Assembly (NCBI RefSeq): GCF_008704555.1
Contig: NZ_CP023702.1
Location: 3,596,001 to 3,660,000, forward strand
Source of the DNA: Streptomyces nitrosporeus
GTDB taxonomy: Bacteria > Actinomycetota > Actinomycetes > Streptomycetales > Streptomycetaceae
DNA: 64,000 nucleotides
Reading direction: 5' to 3'
The notes beneath the pieces are model-generated. The model saw only the letters and a program-made list of their open reading frames with translations. It did not search any database and was not told the origin of the DNA. Below, piece by piece: positions 44,677 to 55,107 of this stretch (its first letter is position 1; each line of letters opens with the position of its first letter). The translations under genes and the position numbers were made by a program.

Positions 44677-46140
44677 TCAGTCCCGCTTGCAGATCCGGTC
44701 GAGCAGGTTGGCCGTGGCCCGCTGGATACGGGAGTCCACATGGCCGGGCCGGTCCAGGGCGGGCGACCAGGCGAAGGTCCCGGAGGCGAAGACGAGGGCG
44801 CCCGACGGGGCCCGGTAGAGCGAGGTCTCCTGATGGCGGGTGGCCCCGTCGCCGTCCTGGTAGGGGGAGTGGGCGAGCAGGATGCGGCTGTCGTGCCCGG
44901 GGAGCGCCGTGCGGGGGTAGTAGCGGTCGGCCTCGCCCGCGACCAGCCCGTCGATCTCGTCGCCCTCGCCCGCCCCGGTGGCCTCCCAGAGCCAGTGGCC
45001 CGCGTTCCGCACGACCAGCGGGTGGGGGTCGGGCACCCGGCCCGCGTACTGGATGCCGAGCATCTGCTGTTCGGGGCGGTCCACCTCCCGCCAGAGCGCG
45101 GGCCGTCCCGGGCCCCGCCGTTTGCGGCAGGTGAGGAGGCGGTCCGGGACCCCGGAGGGCGACGGCGAGAGCTCGACCTGCCAGTACATGGTGTTCGCGG
45201 ACAGGAAGACCAGCGACGTACCGGTGTCCCGGGCCAGCTCCGCGGTACGGCGCATGGGCACCGACCAGTACTCGTCGTGGCCGGGGAAGACCAGGCCGCG
45301 GTACCGGCCGGGGTCGACGCGGCCCGCGTGCAGGTCGCGGGCGTCGGCGTACGCGAGGTCGTAGCCGTAGCGCTCCGCCCAGCGGATGAAGTCGTAGGCG
45401 TGGCCGACGTGGAGCGGCAGCCCCGCGCCCGCGTAGGGGCGGTCGAAGGAGACGGTGACCGCGGCGTCCTCCTCGCCGAGCAGCCGCCCGTGCTCGTCCC
45501 ACGCGTGGTACAGGCTGGCGCCGGTGCGGCCGTCCTCCGGATAGAGGTTGTACGCCTGCCAGGTGACGTCCGGCATCAGGAGCAGCAGATCCGCGGGGTG
45601 GTCGTCGCGGACCGTGAAGGGGACGTGCGAGCGGTGGCCGTCCGCGGTGGTGAGAACGGCCACATAGGCGCCGACAGACCAGTAGCTGGGGATCTGGAGC
45701 CGCCAGGAGAGCCACCAGTGGTGGCAGGAGACCGTGCGGTCGGCGGTGAGCGGGGCGGCCTGGACGATGCCGGGCAGCCGGGGGCTCGTGGTGATCTTCG
45801 ACGCGTCGTCGCCCGCGTAGTGCCCGATGCGGTAGACGTCGACGGAGAACTGCTGGGGCGGGTCGACCGTGATGTGGAAGTCGATGGCCTCACCGGGGGC
45901 GGCCGCGCCCGGCGACGCGAACCCCTTGATCTGCCGGTGCACGTCGTCGGCGGTCCGGGTGCCGCCCCCGCTCCCGCTGCGTCCGAGGTGCGGCTCGGCG
46001 TACCAGGGGACGACCTGGCCCGTATCGCCGAAGTAGGTCTCGCCACCGCGCAGCCAGGGCAGCGGACCCTGGCCGAAGGGGTCACTCACGGCATGCGCCA
46101 TGGCCCCCGACTCCCACCGCCGGACATGCTCGGTCCCCAT
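44677..46140 (-). CDS. N,N-dimethylformamidase beta-subunit-like protein
   Basis: 487 residues from the ATG at 46140, chosen for GGAGGGGAG directly upstream. Soluble. Blocks typical of the dimethylformamidase large-subunit C-terminal-like family: VDVYRIGHYAGDDA, VTWQAYNLYPEDG, SFDRPYAGAGLPLHV, YRGLVFPGHDEYWSVPMR and SANTMYWQVEL. The true enzymes hydrolyse dimethylformamide using an iron centre; the Streptomyces homologues are widespread and their substrate is not known, so only an amidohydrolase-like fold should be inferred. It is located between purC and a membrane-protein gene. Confidence 0.8.
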   Translation of the reverse strand: MGTEHVRRWESGAMAHAVSDPFGQGPLPWLRGGETYFGDTGQVVPWYAEPHLGRSGSGGGTRTADDVHRQIKGFASPGAAAPGEAIDFHITVDPPQQFSVDVYRIGHYAGDDASKITTSPRLPGIVQAAPLTADRTVSCHHWWLSWRLQIPSYWSVGAYVAVLTTADGHRSHVPFTVRDDHPADLLLLMPDVTWQAYNLYPEDGRTGASLYHAWDEHGRLLGEEDAAVTVSFDRPYAGAGLPLHVGHAYDFIRWAERYGYDLAYADARDLHAGRVDPGRYRGLVFPGHDEYWSVPMRRTAELARDTGTSLVFLSANTMYWQVELSPSPSGVPDRLLTCRKRRGPGRPALWREVDRPEQQMLGIQYAGRVPDPHPLVVRNAGHWLWEATGAGEGDEIDGLVAGEADRYYPRTALPGHDSRILLAHSPYQDGDGATRHQETSLYRAPSGALVFASGTFAWSPALDRPGHVDSRIQRATANLLDRICKRD

Positions 46141-46355
46141 ACCGCTCCCCTCCCTCGCCCCCGTCACCTCTGCCGCGCCGTGGTCCGGCGCCTGCCCCAG
46201 CACATCACATCACGCGTGCACTCCGTCACCGTTCGTCGCGAATTGACGCGCCTGGAACATAGTTTTCCGAGTATTGCGGGCTTATGTATGACATCCCACG
46301 GCTTAACTGGACGAACGACCGTCCAGAAACATCCGGGATTCCGGGAAACCGGGCG

Positions 46356-48050
46356 TCAGGAAAGACGGACCGGCCGGTCCGTCCGGACCCCTAGGGCGGA
46401 GAGCCAGGAGCGCAGCGGTTCCGCGTCCCCGTCCTCGACCAGACTGAGAACCGGCCCGCCCACGTCCGAGGCGCGTCCGCCGCCGACGAGCAGCGCCGGC
46501 CCGTCCAGCCAGTCCAGCCCCGGGGCGGCACCCGCGGTGTCCACGGCCGCGCAGCAGACCATGGCGACGACGTGGTCGGCGAGCAGCTCGGTGCCCGTAC
46601 GGGGAGCCTGGAGCGGGAAGAGCGGCTGGGGTACGGCGCCCCACAGCTCCAGGGGGTCCGCGAGGTCCCCGGCGGGGGCGGGGCGGGGCGGGGGCGCGTC
46701 CTCCGCCTCGTCGCGGGCGACGGCGGCCCCGAGGCCCGCCGCGAGCTCCTCGGCCTTCCCGCCGGGCGCCGCGAGGTGGTCGATGACCCGGGCCAGCGTG
46801 TGCCCGCCGCCGTCCGCCGCCGAGGTGCCGGGCGCCCCCACGGAGACGCTCGCGGCGACCCCCATGGCGTCGAGCACCCGGTGCAGACGGGCCGCCTCCG
46901 TACGCCACTTGCGGTCGACGACCTCGTCCGGGTACTGCTGCCAGTCGACCGGGGCCCACCCCGGCCCGCTCCGCGCCGGTCCGCCGTGGAAGAGGCGCGC
47001 CGCGAGCAGGGAGGCCGCCTCGTCGGCCGCGCCGGGGTCCTCGATGAGGTCGCACGCGGGGCGCTCGCCGAGCCGGGAGACGAAGCCGTCGGCCAGCCGG
47101 TCGCGGCGGGAGAGCTCGGTGAGCGCCGACACCACCCCGGCGTCGAGCCGCGAGGGCCAGCGGCCCATGCGCCAGGCCGGCAGCGCGACCCGGGTCAGCA
47201 GCCGGTCCCAGCCCGCGTAGGCGAGACCCACCTGTTCCTGGGCGACGATCCGCAGACCGTAGTCCACCTCCTGCGCGCGCGCCGACGCGGCGGTGGCGAC
47301 GCAGCGCTCCATCTCGGCGGCGTGCTCACGGCAGCCGCGCAGCAGCATCCCGGCGATCCGTCCGACGAAGCGCGCCGGGATCCGGCGCACCGTGCCCCGG
47401 CCGGCGGCCGAGGCGTCACCGACCGCGGCGTCCAGGCCCCGTACGAAACGCCGGGCGGCGGCTATCTCCGGCTGTGCCGAAGGGCCCGTGCCCGCGACCA
47501 CCGGGGCGAGCACCGCACGCAGCTCCGCGACCCGCATCCACCACAGGAACGGCGAACCGATGACCAGCACGGGAGCGTCCTGCGCCCGCCCCGGGGAGCC
47601 GTCGGCCACTCCGGCCCCGGGCCTCTGCCGGGCGGCGGGGTGGGTGCGGTCCTCCAGCCAGCTGTCGCAGTCCGGGGTCAGCGCCACGGCCGACGGGGCG
47701 GGGACGCCGAGACGGCCGGCCAGCTCCCGTACGAGCCGGTAGAGGCCGGGGGCCGCCTCCTCGGTGAGGGGGACGGTGGGACTGACCGCGGGCCTGGCCC
47801 GGGCGAGCGCGACGGCCACCGCGGCGGCGAGCAGCAGCACCACGACGGCACAGCCCGTCACCAGCCAGATCACGGCCGCCCAGAGCGGGCCGTCGGCACG
47901 CCCCTGGGCGCCGGCCACCAGCAGGACGGCGGCGACGGCCGCGGGCAGCACCGCGAGAGCCGCGGCACGGCTGCGGACCCGCAGCAGCGCCATGGCCCGG
48001 GCGCGCGCCGACTGCGCACCCAGCTCCTCAACCGAACCGGTAGCGGACAC
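46356..48050 (-). CDS. membrane protein with degenerate M48-peptidase-like architecture
   Basis: 564 residues. Two N-terminal membrane segments (AALAVLPAAVAAVLLVAGAQ and LWAAVIWLVTGCAVVVLLLA) precede a soluble part. The order of blocks (PLTEEAAPGLYRLVRELAGR, then SPFLWWMRVAELRAVLAPVV) resembles M48 Zn-peptidases, but where HExxH is expected the sequence reads AELRAVLAPVVAG, so the zinc site is missing. It is probably a non-catalytic relative, perhaps a binding or regulatory protein. Conserved as a single gene next to purD in this genus, from memory. Function unknown. Confidence 0.65.
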   Translation of the reverse strand: MSATGSVEELGAQSARARAMALLRVRSRAAALAVLPAAVAAVLLVAGAQGRADGPLWAAVIWLVTGCAVVVLLLAAAVAVALARARPAVSPTVPLTEEAAPGLYRLVRELAGRLGVPAPSAVALTPDCDSWLEDRTHPAARQRPGAGVADGSPGRAQDAPVLVIGSPFLWWMRVAELRAVLAPVVAGTGPSAQPEIAAARRFVRGLDAAVGDASAAGRGTVRRIPARFVGRIAGMLLRGCREHAAEMERCVATAASARAQEVDYGLRIVAQEQVGLAYAGWDRLLTRVALPAWRMGRWPSRLDAGVVSALTELSRRDRLADGFVSRLGERPACDLIEDPGAADEAASLLAARLFHGGPARSGPGWAPVDWQQYPDEVVDRKWRTEAARLHRVLDAMGVAASVSVGAPGTSAADGGGHTLARVIDHLAAPGGKAEELAAGLGAAVARDEAEDAPPPRPAPAGDLADPLELWGAVPQPLFPLQAPRTGTELLADHVVAMVCCAAVDTAGAAPGLDWLDGPALLVGGGRASDVGGPVLSLVEDGDAEPLRSWLSALGVRTDRPVRLS

Positions 48051-48324
48051 GGCCGGACGTCACCCCCTCTGCCCCCGCGACGGTGTTGGTCACTCCCCCA
48101 CTGTGGCACCGCCCACCGACAACGCAATGCCGGTGGGCCAAGTGCCGGAAACCTTGCGCCGCACCCTAGTTGGGGCCTCTACGGGCGTCATCCGGATGGC
48201 GGAGCCGTCACCCGATGGAATGGCTTTGGGTAAAGCTGCTGACGGGGAAGCCCGGAGTGCTATGGCGGTACGGAGCCTCTCGCCACCGCCGCCCGAAGCG
48301 GCTGCGGCGGGCCCGGACACGCCG
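48051..48324. other. intergenic region upstream of the M48-like gene
   Basis: 274 bp without a recognised gene; contains the promoter region of the leftward M48-like gene. AT-richer patch CCGGAAACCTTGCG at about 48144. Nothing else seen. Confidence 0.4.
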
Positions 48325-48356
48325 GTGCCCGGCACCTGCGCGAGAGTGCCGGGCAC
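48325..48356 (-). terminator. terminator of purD
   Basis: Perfect 11-bp arms GTGCCCGGCAC and GTGCCGGGCAC with a 10-base loop, 31 bp beyond the purD stop. Confidence 0.8.
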
Positions 48357-48387
48357 ACAGTCCGGGCGCGCGGGCCCGAGGCCGGTG

Positions 48388-49641
<1,254 letters not shown>

Positions 49642-49910
49642 GGGGTGCAGCCTAACCGCCGGGGCCGGACGCCATCGACGGCCTCCGGTCCGTGGACGGG
49701 CGGGCCTCCGGTCCGTGGGCGGAGCGCCTCCCACTCGTGGACGGCCGGACGCCTCCTGCCGCGGACGGGCGGATGCCTCCTGCCCGGCGGCCGGCGGGCC
49801 CACGGCTCGTCGGCGTACTCCCCGGTGACCACGGCGCCCGGTACCGGCACCGGCCTTCGACATCCGGCATCCGGCCCACGGGCGCGCCTCCCGGCACCAG
49901 GGCGCCCGGT
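49642..49910. other. dnaX-purD intergenic region with direct repeats
   Basis: 269 bp, very G+C-rich. GGCCTCCGGTCCGTGG occurs twice at about 49679-49720, and CGGACG...GCCTCCTGCC-type units repeat after it. No gene; the strong bias and repeats look like decayed or drifting sequence. Confidence 0.5.
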
Positions 49911-52169
49911 TCACTGCTCGTTGGTGTACTCCTCCACGACCGTGGCGCCCAGCTCACGGACGATCAGGTCGTGGCCGGACAGCGCGGAATCGACCAGGTC
50001 GGGGTCGTCGGCCTCGGCGGTGTCGTCCTCCGGGGCCACCGGGCGCGGAGCGTCGGGGGCCGGGGCGCGGTCGTACGCCGGCTCCGGGCGGGCCGGAGCC
50101 GCGGAGGGCTGCGGCGCGGGGGGCGCGGGGCGCTGCTCGTACGGCGCGGGAGCCGGCTGGGCGGCCGGGGCCGGGGCGGAGGCGGCCGCCTGGTAGCCAC
50201 CGGGGCCGGCCTGATAGCCGCCCGGCGCGGCCTGGTGGCCGCCGGAAACGGGAGGCCGGCCGCCGCCCGGCTGCGGGGGCGCTCCGCCGCCGGAGGGGTC
50301 GACGACCGCGTCGACCCGCCAGTCGGCGTTGAACCGCTCGGCCAGCGCCTGCTTCAGCACCTCTTCGCTGCCGCTGCTGGAGAAGGTGTCCCGGGCACCG
50401 GCGTTGAGGAAGCCGAGCCGCAGGGTGCTGCCGTCGAAGCCGGTGACCTGGGCGTTCTGGCTGAGCAGGATCCAGGTGAAGCGGCGGCGGTTCTTCACCG
50501 CCTCCAGGATGTCGGGCCACATGTTCCGCACCTGGGCAGCGCCCTGGGCCGTGTTCTGCCCGCCCGGAGCGGCGGGGGCCGCCGGGGCGGGCGCGGCGGA
50601 CGGAGCGGGCGCCGCCGGGGCTGCGGCCTGCTGCGGGGGCGGGGTGTGGCCGGGGGCGGCGGCGGTCGGCCAGCCGCCGGGACGGCGCGCGGGCTCCGCG
50701 CCACCGGTCCCGGCACCCGCCGCGGTGGGCCAGGCGCCGGGGCGGACACCGCCGGGGCCCTGCTGGTCCGGGGCCGGCGGTGCCGCCTGCCCCTGCTGGA
50801 CGGGGGGCTGCTGGGCCGGGTACGGGGAGGCGGCCGGGGCCCCTCCGGGGGCGGGGACGGGCTGAGCCGTCTCCCCGGGGCCGGGGGCCTCGCCCCGCAC
50901 CGCGGCACGTGCGGCGGCCGGGCCGCCACCGGGCAGGCCCGCACCGGGTGCGTGCGCGTCCGGGCCGGGGACGTACCCCATGGCCGGGCCGGGGCCGGGG
51001 CCCGCGAAGGACGCGCCGCGCTCCAGCCGGTCCACCCTGGCCTGCAGCGAACGCTCGTCGTCGTAGGCGGCGGGCAGCAGCACCCGGGCGCAGATCAGCT
51101 CGAGCTGGAGCCTGGGCGAGGTCGCCCCGCGCATCTCGGTGAGCCCCTGGTTGACCAGGTCGGCGGCGCGGCTGAGCTCCGCCGCGCCGAACACCTCCGC
51201 CTGGGCCTGCATCCGCTCGACCACGTCCGCGGGGGCGTCGATGAGCCCCTTCTCCCCGGCGTCCGGCACAGCGGCCAGGATCACCAGGTCACGCAGCCGC
51301 TCCAGCAGGTCCGCCACGAAGCGGCGCGGGTCGTTGCCGCCCTCGATCACCCGGTCCACGACCTCGAACGCCGCCGCGCCGTCGCCCGCCGCGAAGGCGT
51401 CCACGATCGAGTCCAGCAGGGATCCGTCCGTATATCCGAGGAGGGAGGTCGCCATGGCGTAGGTCACACCGTCGTCGCCCGCCCCGGCCAGCAGCTGGTC
51501 CATCACGGACATCGAGTCACGCACGGAGCCCGCGCCGGCCCGCACGACGAGGGGGAGCACACCGTCCTCGACGGGGGCGTTCTCCTTGCCGCAGACCTCG
51601 GCGAGATAGCCGCGCAGCGTCCCCGGCGGCACCAGGCGGAACGGGTAGTGGTGCGTACGCGACCGGATCGTGCCGATGACCTTCTCGGGCTCGGTGGTCG
51701 CGAAGATGAACTTCAGATGCTCCGGCGGCTCCTCGACCACCTTCAGCAGGGCGTTGAACCCCGCCGGGGTGACCATGTGCGCCTCGTCGATGATGTAGAT
51801 CTTGTACCGGCTCGACGCGGGCCCGAAGAACGCCTTCTCCCGCAGGTCACGGGCGTCGTCCACACCACCGTGCGAAGCCGCGTCGATCTCGATCACGTCG
51901 ATCGAGCCCGGCCCGTTGCGCGCGAGGTCCTGGCAGGACTGGCACTCCCCGCACGGCGTGGGGGTCGGGCCCTGTTCGCAGTTCAGACAGCGCGCGAGGA
52001 TGCGCGCGCTGGTCGTCTTCCCGCAGCCGCGCGGCCCGCTGAACAGGTACGCGTGGTTGACCCGGTTGTTCCGCAGGGCCTGCTGAAGCGGGTCAGTGAC
52101 ATGCTCCTGACCGATGACCTCGGCGAAGGACTCGGGGCGATAGCGGCGGTACAGCGCAAGGGACGACAC
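49911..52169 (-). CDS. dnaX: DNA polymerase III subunits gamma/tau
   Basis: 752 residues from a GTG at 52169 ([20 protein letters not shown]). Clamp-loader ATPase: [20 protein letters not shown] (Walker A), the zinc module [39 protein letters not shown] (Walker B) and [20 protein letters not shown] (sensor 1/SRC). From about residue 380 to 640 runs a Pro/Gly/Ala/Gln-rich linker, as usual in actinobacterial tau, followed by a short globular block ([20 protein letters not shown]...) that fits the tau DNA/DnaE-interaction part. No frameshift signal for a separate gamma form is obvious. The SRP RNA gene is upstream, as in most bacteria. Confidence 0.96.
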   Translation of the reverse strand: MSSLALYRRYRPESFAEVIGQEHVTDPLQQALRNNRVNHAYLFSGPRGCGKTTSARILARCLNCEQGPTPTPCGECQSCQDLARNGPGSIDVIEIDAASHGGVDDARDLREKAFFGPASSRYKIYIIDEAHMVTPAGFNALLKVVEEPPEHLKFIFATTEPEKVIGTIRSRTHHYPFRLVPPGTLRGYLAEVCGKENAPVEDGVLPLVVRAGAGSVRDSMSVMDQLLAGAGDDGVTYAMATSLLGYTDGSLLDSIVDAFAAGDGAAAFEVVDRVIEGGNDPRRFVADLLERLRDLVILAAVPDAGEKGLIDAPADVVERMQAQAEVFGAAELSRAADLVNQGLTEMRGATSPRLQLELICARVLLPAAYDDERSLQARVDRLERGASFAGPGPGPAMGYVPGPDAHAPGAGLPGGGPAAARAAVRGEAPGPGETAQPVPAPGGAPAASPYPAQQPPVQQGQAAPPAPDQQGPGGVRPGAWPTAAGAGTGGAEPARRPGGWPTAAAPGHTPPPQQAAAPAAPAPSAAPAPAAPAAPGGQNTAQGAAQVRNMWPDILEAVKNRRRFTWILLSQNAQVTGFDGSTLRLGFLNAGARDTFSSSGSEEVLKQALAERFNADWRVDAVVDPSGGGAPPQPGGGRPPVSGGHQAAPGGYQAGPGGYQAAASAPAPAAQPAPAPYEQRPAPPAPQPSAAPARPEPAYDRAPAPDAPRPVAPEDDTAEADDPDLVDSALSGHDLIVRELGATVVEEYTNEQ

Positions 52170-52251
52170 ATCTACGAGGTTATCGGGGCGCACCGACAAC
52201 CGGCCCCGCTCCCGCCGACCGCGTCCGTGGAACTCCTCACCCGGACACGCA

Positions 52252-52348
52252 AGGGCCCCCCACGCACCCGCCAGAGCCAACCTACCCTTGCTGCCTTCCG
52301 GCCCTGGGGGAGTTCAGTCAGATAGCGCCACGTGAGGGGCTGACGCCC
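52252..52348 (-). ncRNA. ffs: signal recognition particle RNA, small bacterial type
   Basis: Minus strand: the conserved apical loop CAGGGCCGGAAGGCAGCAAG is complete, with the GGAA tetraloop and the asymmetric internal loop that binds Ffh. The 5' part (GGCGTCAGCCCCTCACG) and 3' part (GGGTGCGTGGGGGGCCC) pair to form the rod. It is of the roughly 95-nt type. The ends are approximate. It lies between dnaX and tRNA-Ser. Confidence 0.95.
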
Positions 52349-52486
52349 ACCTTAACCGATCCCCGCCCCGTCCCGTCCACCCGCCCGTCCGCCCGGCTCC
52401 CCTCCGACACCTCCCGGGAGCCTCCCGGAGCGATCTTCGGGGAACGTGTTCGCGAGCACCCTCCAACGTCTTGTATTGTTTGCGGC

Positions 52487-52571
52487 GGAGGATTCGCCTA
52501 GTGGCCTAGGGCGCACGCTTGGAAAGCGTGTTGGGGGCAACCCCTCACGAGTTCGAATCTCGTATCCTCCG
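52487..52571 (+). tRNA. tRNA-Ser (GGA), integration target
   Basis: Class II tRNA, 85 nt: acceptor GGAGGAT/ATCCTCC, anticodon loop TTGGAAA (anticodon GGA), long variable arm GGGG-CAA-CCCC, discriminator G, CCA encoded at 52572-52574. From base 33 of the tRNA onward the sequence is part of a 116-bp direct repeat found again at 55911, which makes this gene the attachment site of an integrated element. It remains complete and should be functional. Confidence 0.96.
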
Positions 52572-52634
52572 CCATTGCTCTCACCGGGCAATACGTCGAA
52601 GGGCCCCGCAGCTTGCTGCGGGGCCCTTCGACGT
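52519..52634. repeat. attL: left attachment repeat at tRNA-Ser
   Basis: 116 bp, from the anticodon loop (TTGGAAAGCGTG) through the tRNA 3' end and its terminator to CGACGT. The right copy at 55911-56026 differs in one base (G at 52535, A at 55927, in the variable arm). Confidence 0.9.
52598..52629 (+). terminator. terminator of tRNA-Ser
   Basis: GAAGGGCCCCGCAGC and GCTGCGGGGCCCTTC, perfect 15-bp arms with a 2-base loop. A second copy is carried by the right attachment repeat at about 55990-56021. Confidence 0.9.
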
Positions 52635-52642
52635 TGTCCGTC

Positions 52643-52890
52643 TCAGTTCGGGTCTGGCGGGCCCCGGAGAGCTTCGCCCACCTGCTCGGCAACCCTCTTC
52701 AGCACCGGACTCGTGACGTGCATATGTATCGAGCGCGCATGCTTGCCGCTCCTCCAGGCCCCCAGCACATGATCGCGTCCACCACGGCATCCGGAACGCC
52801 GAGCAGAAGAAGCACGGCCCCAGCAGTGTGGCGAGCGGCGTGCAGGCGACCATCACGTACGCCGGCGCCGGCAAGGAGCTGCTTCCACCG
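52643..52890 (-). pseudogene. tyrosine integrase, C-terminal remnant
   Basis: On the minus strand the DNA encodes KQLLAGAGVRDGRLHAARHT, then AGAVLLLLGVPDAVVDAIM, then MRARYI; after a frameshift near 52700 it continues MHVTSPVLKRVAEQVGEALR to a stop at 52643-52645. This is the last third of a phage/AICE-type tyrosine recombinase, with the LH-x-x-RHT box and the region of the catalytic tyrosine. Everything upstream of the Trp/Lys-Gln is gone; foreign sequence leading to the IS630-type gene begins there. Not functional. The 3' end lies 9 bp from the attachment repeat, as expected for the element's own integrase. Confidence 0.85.
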
Positions 52891-52966
52891 GTACTACTGA
52901 ACTTGATCGAGTGATGTCGGGCTGTTCGCCGGACAGCAGGCAGGTGGCTTCGGTAGTCCTGGTGAG

Positions 52967-54108
52967 GTGAGATACCCGCAGGACGGCGGCTTGACCAACG
53001 CCGAGAGAGCGGCGCGAGAGCGGGCCCGGTTCCAGGCCGTGACTGGCTTCGAGGCCGGCGAGAAGAACCGGGAGATCGCGGCCGCGCTACGGGTGAGCGA
53101 GCGGTCGGTGGAACGCTGGCGACGCCAGTGGCGCGAGGGGGTGCCTGGCCGGGTAGGCGTCAAAGGGGTCTCCTGGCAGGACGCGACTGTCAGACGTGCA
53201 GATGACCAAGCTGGAAAGGGAGTTGGAGCGCGGCCCGCTGGCCCACGGATGGGTCTACCAGCGGTGGACGCTGGCCCGGGTGAAGACGATGATCGGCCGT
53301 CTGTTCCACGTCTCGTACACCGTGGAGGGCACGTGGCGACTGCTACAGCGGCACGGCTGGTCCTGGCAGCAGCCCGCCCGGCGGGCGGTCGAACGCGATG
53401 ACGACGCGGTGGAGCTGTGGAAGCGGGAGGTCTGGCCGCGGGTAAGAGCACCGCGGCCGTGAACAACGCCTGGGTGGTCTTCGAGGACGAAGCCGGCCAG
53501 TCGATGACACCGCCGCGCGCCAGGACCTGGGGCCGCCAGGGCCGCGCTCCGGTCGTCCGCGTGCGCGGACGGGGGCCGGGTCGCGTCTCCATGGCGGGAT
53601 GACCTGCTACAAGTCCGGCAAGCGGTCCCCTCTGATCTACGCGATCCGCGAATACCGGGGCCGCAAGGACGAACCGAAGGGCTTCGGCTGGAAGGACTAC
53701 CGCGACCTGGACATCCGCGCCCACACCCAGCTCGGCGGCCCGATCGTCCTGGTGTGGGACAACCTGCGCATGCACCTGGTCACGCCACTACGGGAGTTCT
53801 TCGAGGCGAACACCGCTTGGCTCACCGTGTTCCAGTCACCGACCTACGCCCCGGACCTCAACCCGCAGGAGGGCATCTGGTCGCTGGTCAAACGCGACAT
53901 CGACAACCTCGCGCCGGCCGACCTCGACCAGATCACCCAGGCGGTGAAACGCCGGCTCAAGCAGATCCAGTACCGCCCTGATGTGGTCGATGGCTGTCTC
54001 GCCGGCACCGGCCTGAGCATGGATCCGGCCCGTGACGGACGCGGTGATGCAAATGCCCGACCATTGACAGCGCCAGGTATGGCAGCATCATCGCCGTGTC
54101 TTTGCTGA
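52967..54108 (+). pseudogene. IS630-family transposase, frameshifted
   Basis: Four consecutive pieces in changing frames make one IS630-type transposase. Piece 1 (from GTG 52967) has the HTH REIAAALRVSERSVERWRRQ. Piece 2 contains LSDVQMTKLERELERGPLAH and YTVEGTWRLLQRHGWSWQQP. Piece 3 has NNAWVVFEDEAGQSMTPPRA with the first catalytic acid. Piece 4 has IVLVWDNLRMHLV and SPTYAPDLNPQEGIWSLVKR with the second Asp and the Glu. Frameshifts lie near 53155, 53440 and 53598; the last fits loss of one G. Terminal inverted repeats were not identified. It probably inserted into the integrase gene. Confidence 0.88.
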
Positions 54109-54398
54109 CCTGGGACTACGACGGTGATCTGTTCTGCGCCCTCACCACAGAGACGGGGGCGAGCGAGGGCCGGATGACACATTTCGAGCTCAGTGAGGCC
54201 CGCATGGTTCCGGGGGGAGCCTCTTCTGTGCCTGCTTCACCGGCTCCAGGGCCGACAGCAGTGACGGTGGTTGTCTACGCTCCCGAGGAAGAGAAGCCGG
54301 CAGAGGTCTACTTCGACGCAACGCAAACGCTGCCGTTCGCCGTCCTTCAGCACTTCGTGACGCTCGTCGCCTCACGTCTGGCAAGCACGGGATCGTAG
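54096..54398 (+). CDS. small hypothetical protein in element
   Basis: 100 residues from a GTG at 54096. It begins SLLTWDYDGDLFCALTTETG, has a Pro/Ala/Ser-rich middle (VPASPAPGPTAV) and ends TLPFAVLQHFVTLVASRLAS. No membrane segment. A TTGACA at 54064-54069 could be its -35, giving a short leader. Composition is closer to the host than that of the next two genes. It resembles no family I know. It might belong to the element, or be a host gene brought in with the IS. Confidence 0.5.
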   Translation: MSLLTWDYDGDLFCALTTETGASEGRMTHFELSEARMVPGGASSVPASPAPGPTAVTVVVYAPEEEKPAEVYFDATQTLPFAVLQHFVTLVASRLASTGS

Positions 54399-54442
54399 AG
54401 CAGCCGCCCTGGCAGCCCGGCGAGACCCTGGGCCGACATCAC

Positions 54443-54467
54443 GAGTTCAAGTTCAGTAGTTGAACTC
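54443..54467. terminator. inverted repeat between convergent genes in element
   Basis: GAGTTCAA (54443-54450) and TTGAACTC (54460-54467) around a 9-base loop, between the convergent small gene and the TIR gene stop at 54477. Probably a weak two-way terminator. Confidence 0.5.
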
Positions 54468-54476
54468 ACAGACGAA

Positions 54477-54971
54477 TCAAACGGCCTTCAACCCAGGGCA
54501 AATTTTTACTAGCTGTTCACACATAAACCTCACGTCTTGATGAATGTTGCGGTAGTCGAATCTCAAATATTGAAGCCGGGCCACATCTGCCGCAGCTCCA
54601 TGGAGAGGTGATCCATCTAGGCGCTCAGCCCCTGACAGGAGCACAGGAATTACAACCTTCCCATGCTTGAAAGCCTCCTCAATCTCCCTCGAAACCCAAT
54701 CTTCTTTTCGGTTCGCATCATAGGCCTGGGGGGTAAATCTCTTGGTCCAATCCGCATCTACGATCACAAGTAGCACTTCACAGCCAGCCACGCACTCAAG
54801 GATCGACTCCGAGTAGTCCGACCCAGGGGCTATCGATCTGGATGCGCGAAATATTTCTTCTTCCCCGAAGCGGTTAGACAAAAGCTCATCAAGTAAGGCG
54901 GCGGCGTAAGCGCCGCCCTTCTTACTGTAGTTGATGAATATTCGCGAAACTTTGCCCGTCTTTGTACTCAA
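54477..54971 (-). CDS. stand-alone TIR-domain protein
   Basis: 164 residues, from a TTG at 54971 with GGGAG 6 bases upstream; no better start exists. The whole protein is one TIR domain: VSRIFINYSKKGGAYAAALL (first strand, usual FISY replaced by FINY), RFGEEEIFRASRSIAPGSDY, CEVLLVIVDADW, and DWVSREIEEAFKHGKVVIPV, where Glu96 corresponds to the glutamate needed for NAD+ cleavage in bacterial TIR enzymes. Many such proteins deplete NAD in phage-infected cells. It lacks any recognition domain, so a partner must supply sensing; the divergent membrane protein is the nearest candidate. Codon 26 is TTA (bldA-dependent). AT-richer than the genome. Confidence 0.85.
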   Translation of the reverse strand: MSTKTGKVSRIFINYSKKGGAYAAALLDELLSNRFGEEEIFRASRSIAPGSDYSESILECVAGCEVLLVIVDADWTKRFTPQAYDANRKEDWVSREIEEAFKHGKVVIPVLLSGAERLDGSPLHGAAADVARLQYLRFDYRNIHQDVRFMCEQLVKICPGLKAV

Positions 54972-55107
54972 ATGAGACTCCCAAGCTCTTCTTTGAAGAC
55001 TGCTCGCCCAGCGCGTAGGCCCTCTAGGCTAATCGACTGAAAGGCGGAGTGCTCGCGTGGAGTTGGGCGCCCCAGGTCGCACCCGCCAGGCGGAAGAGGG
55101 GGAAGCG

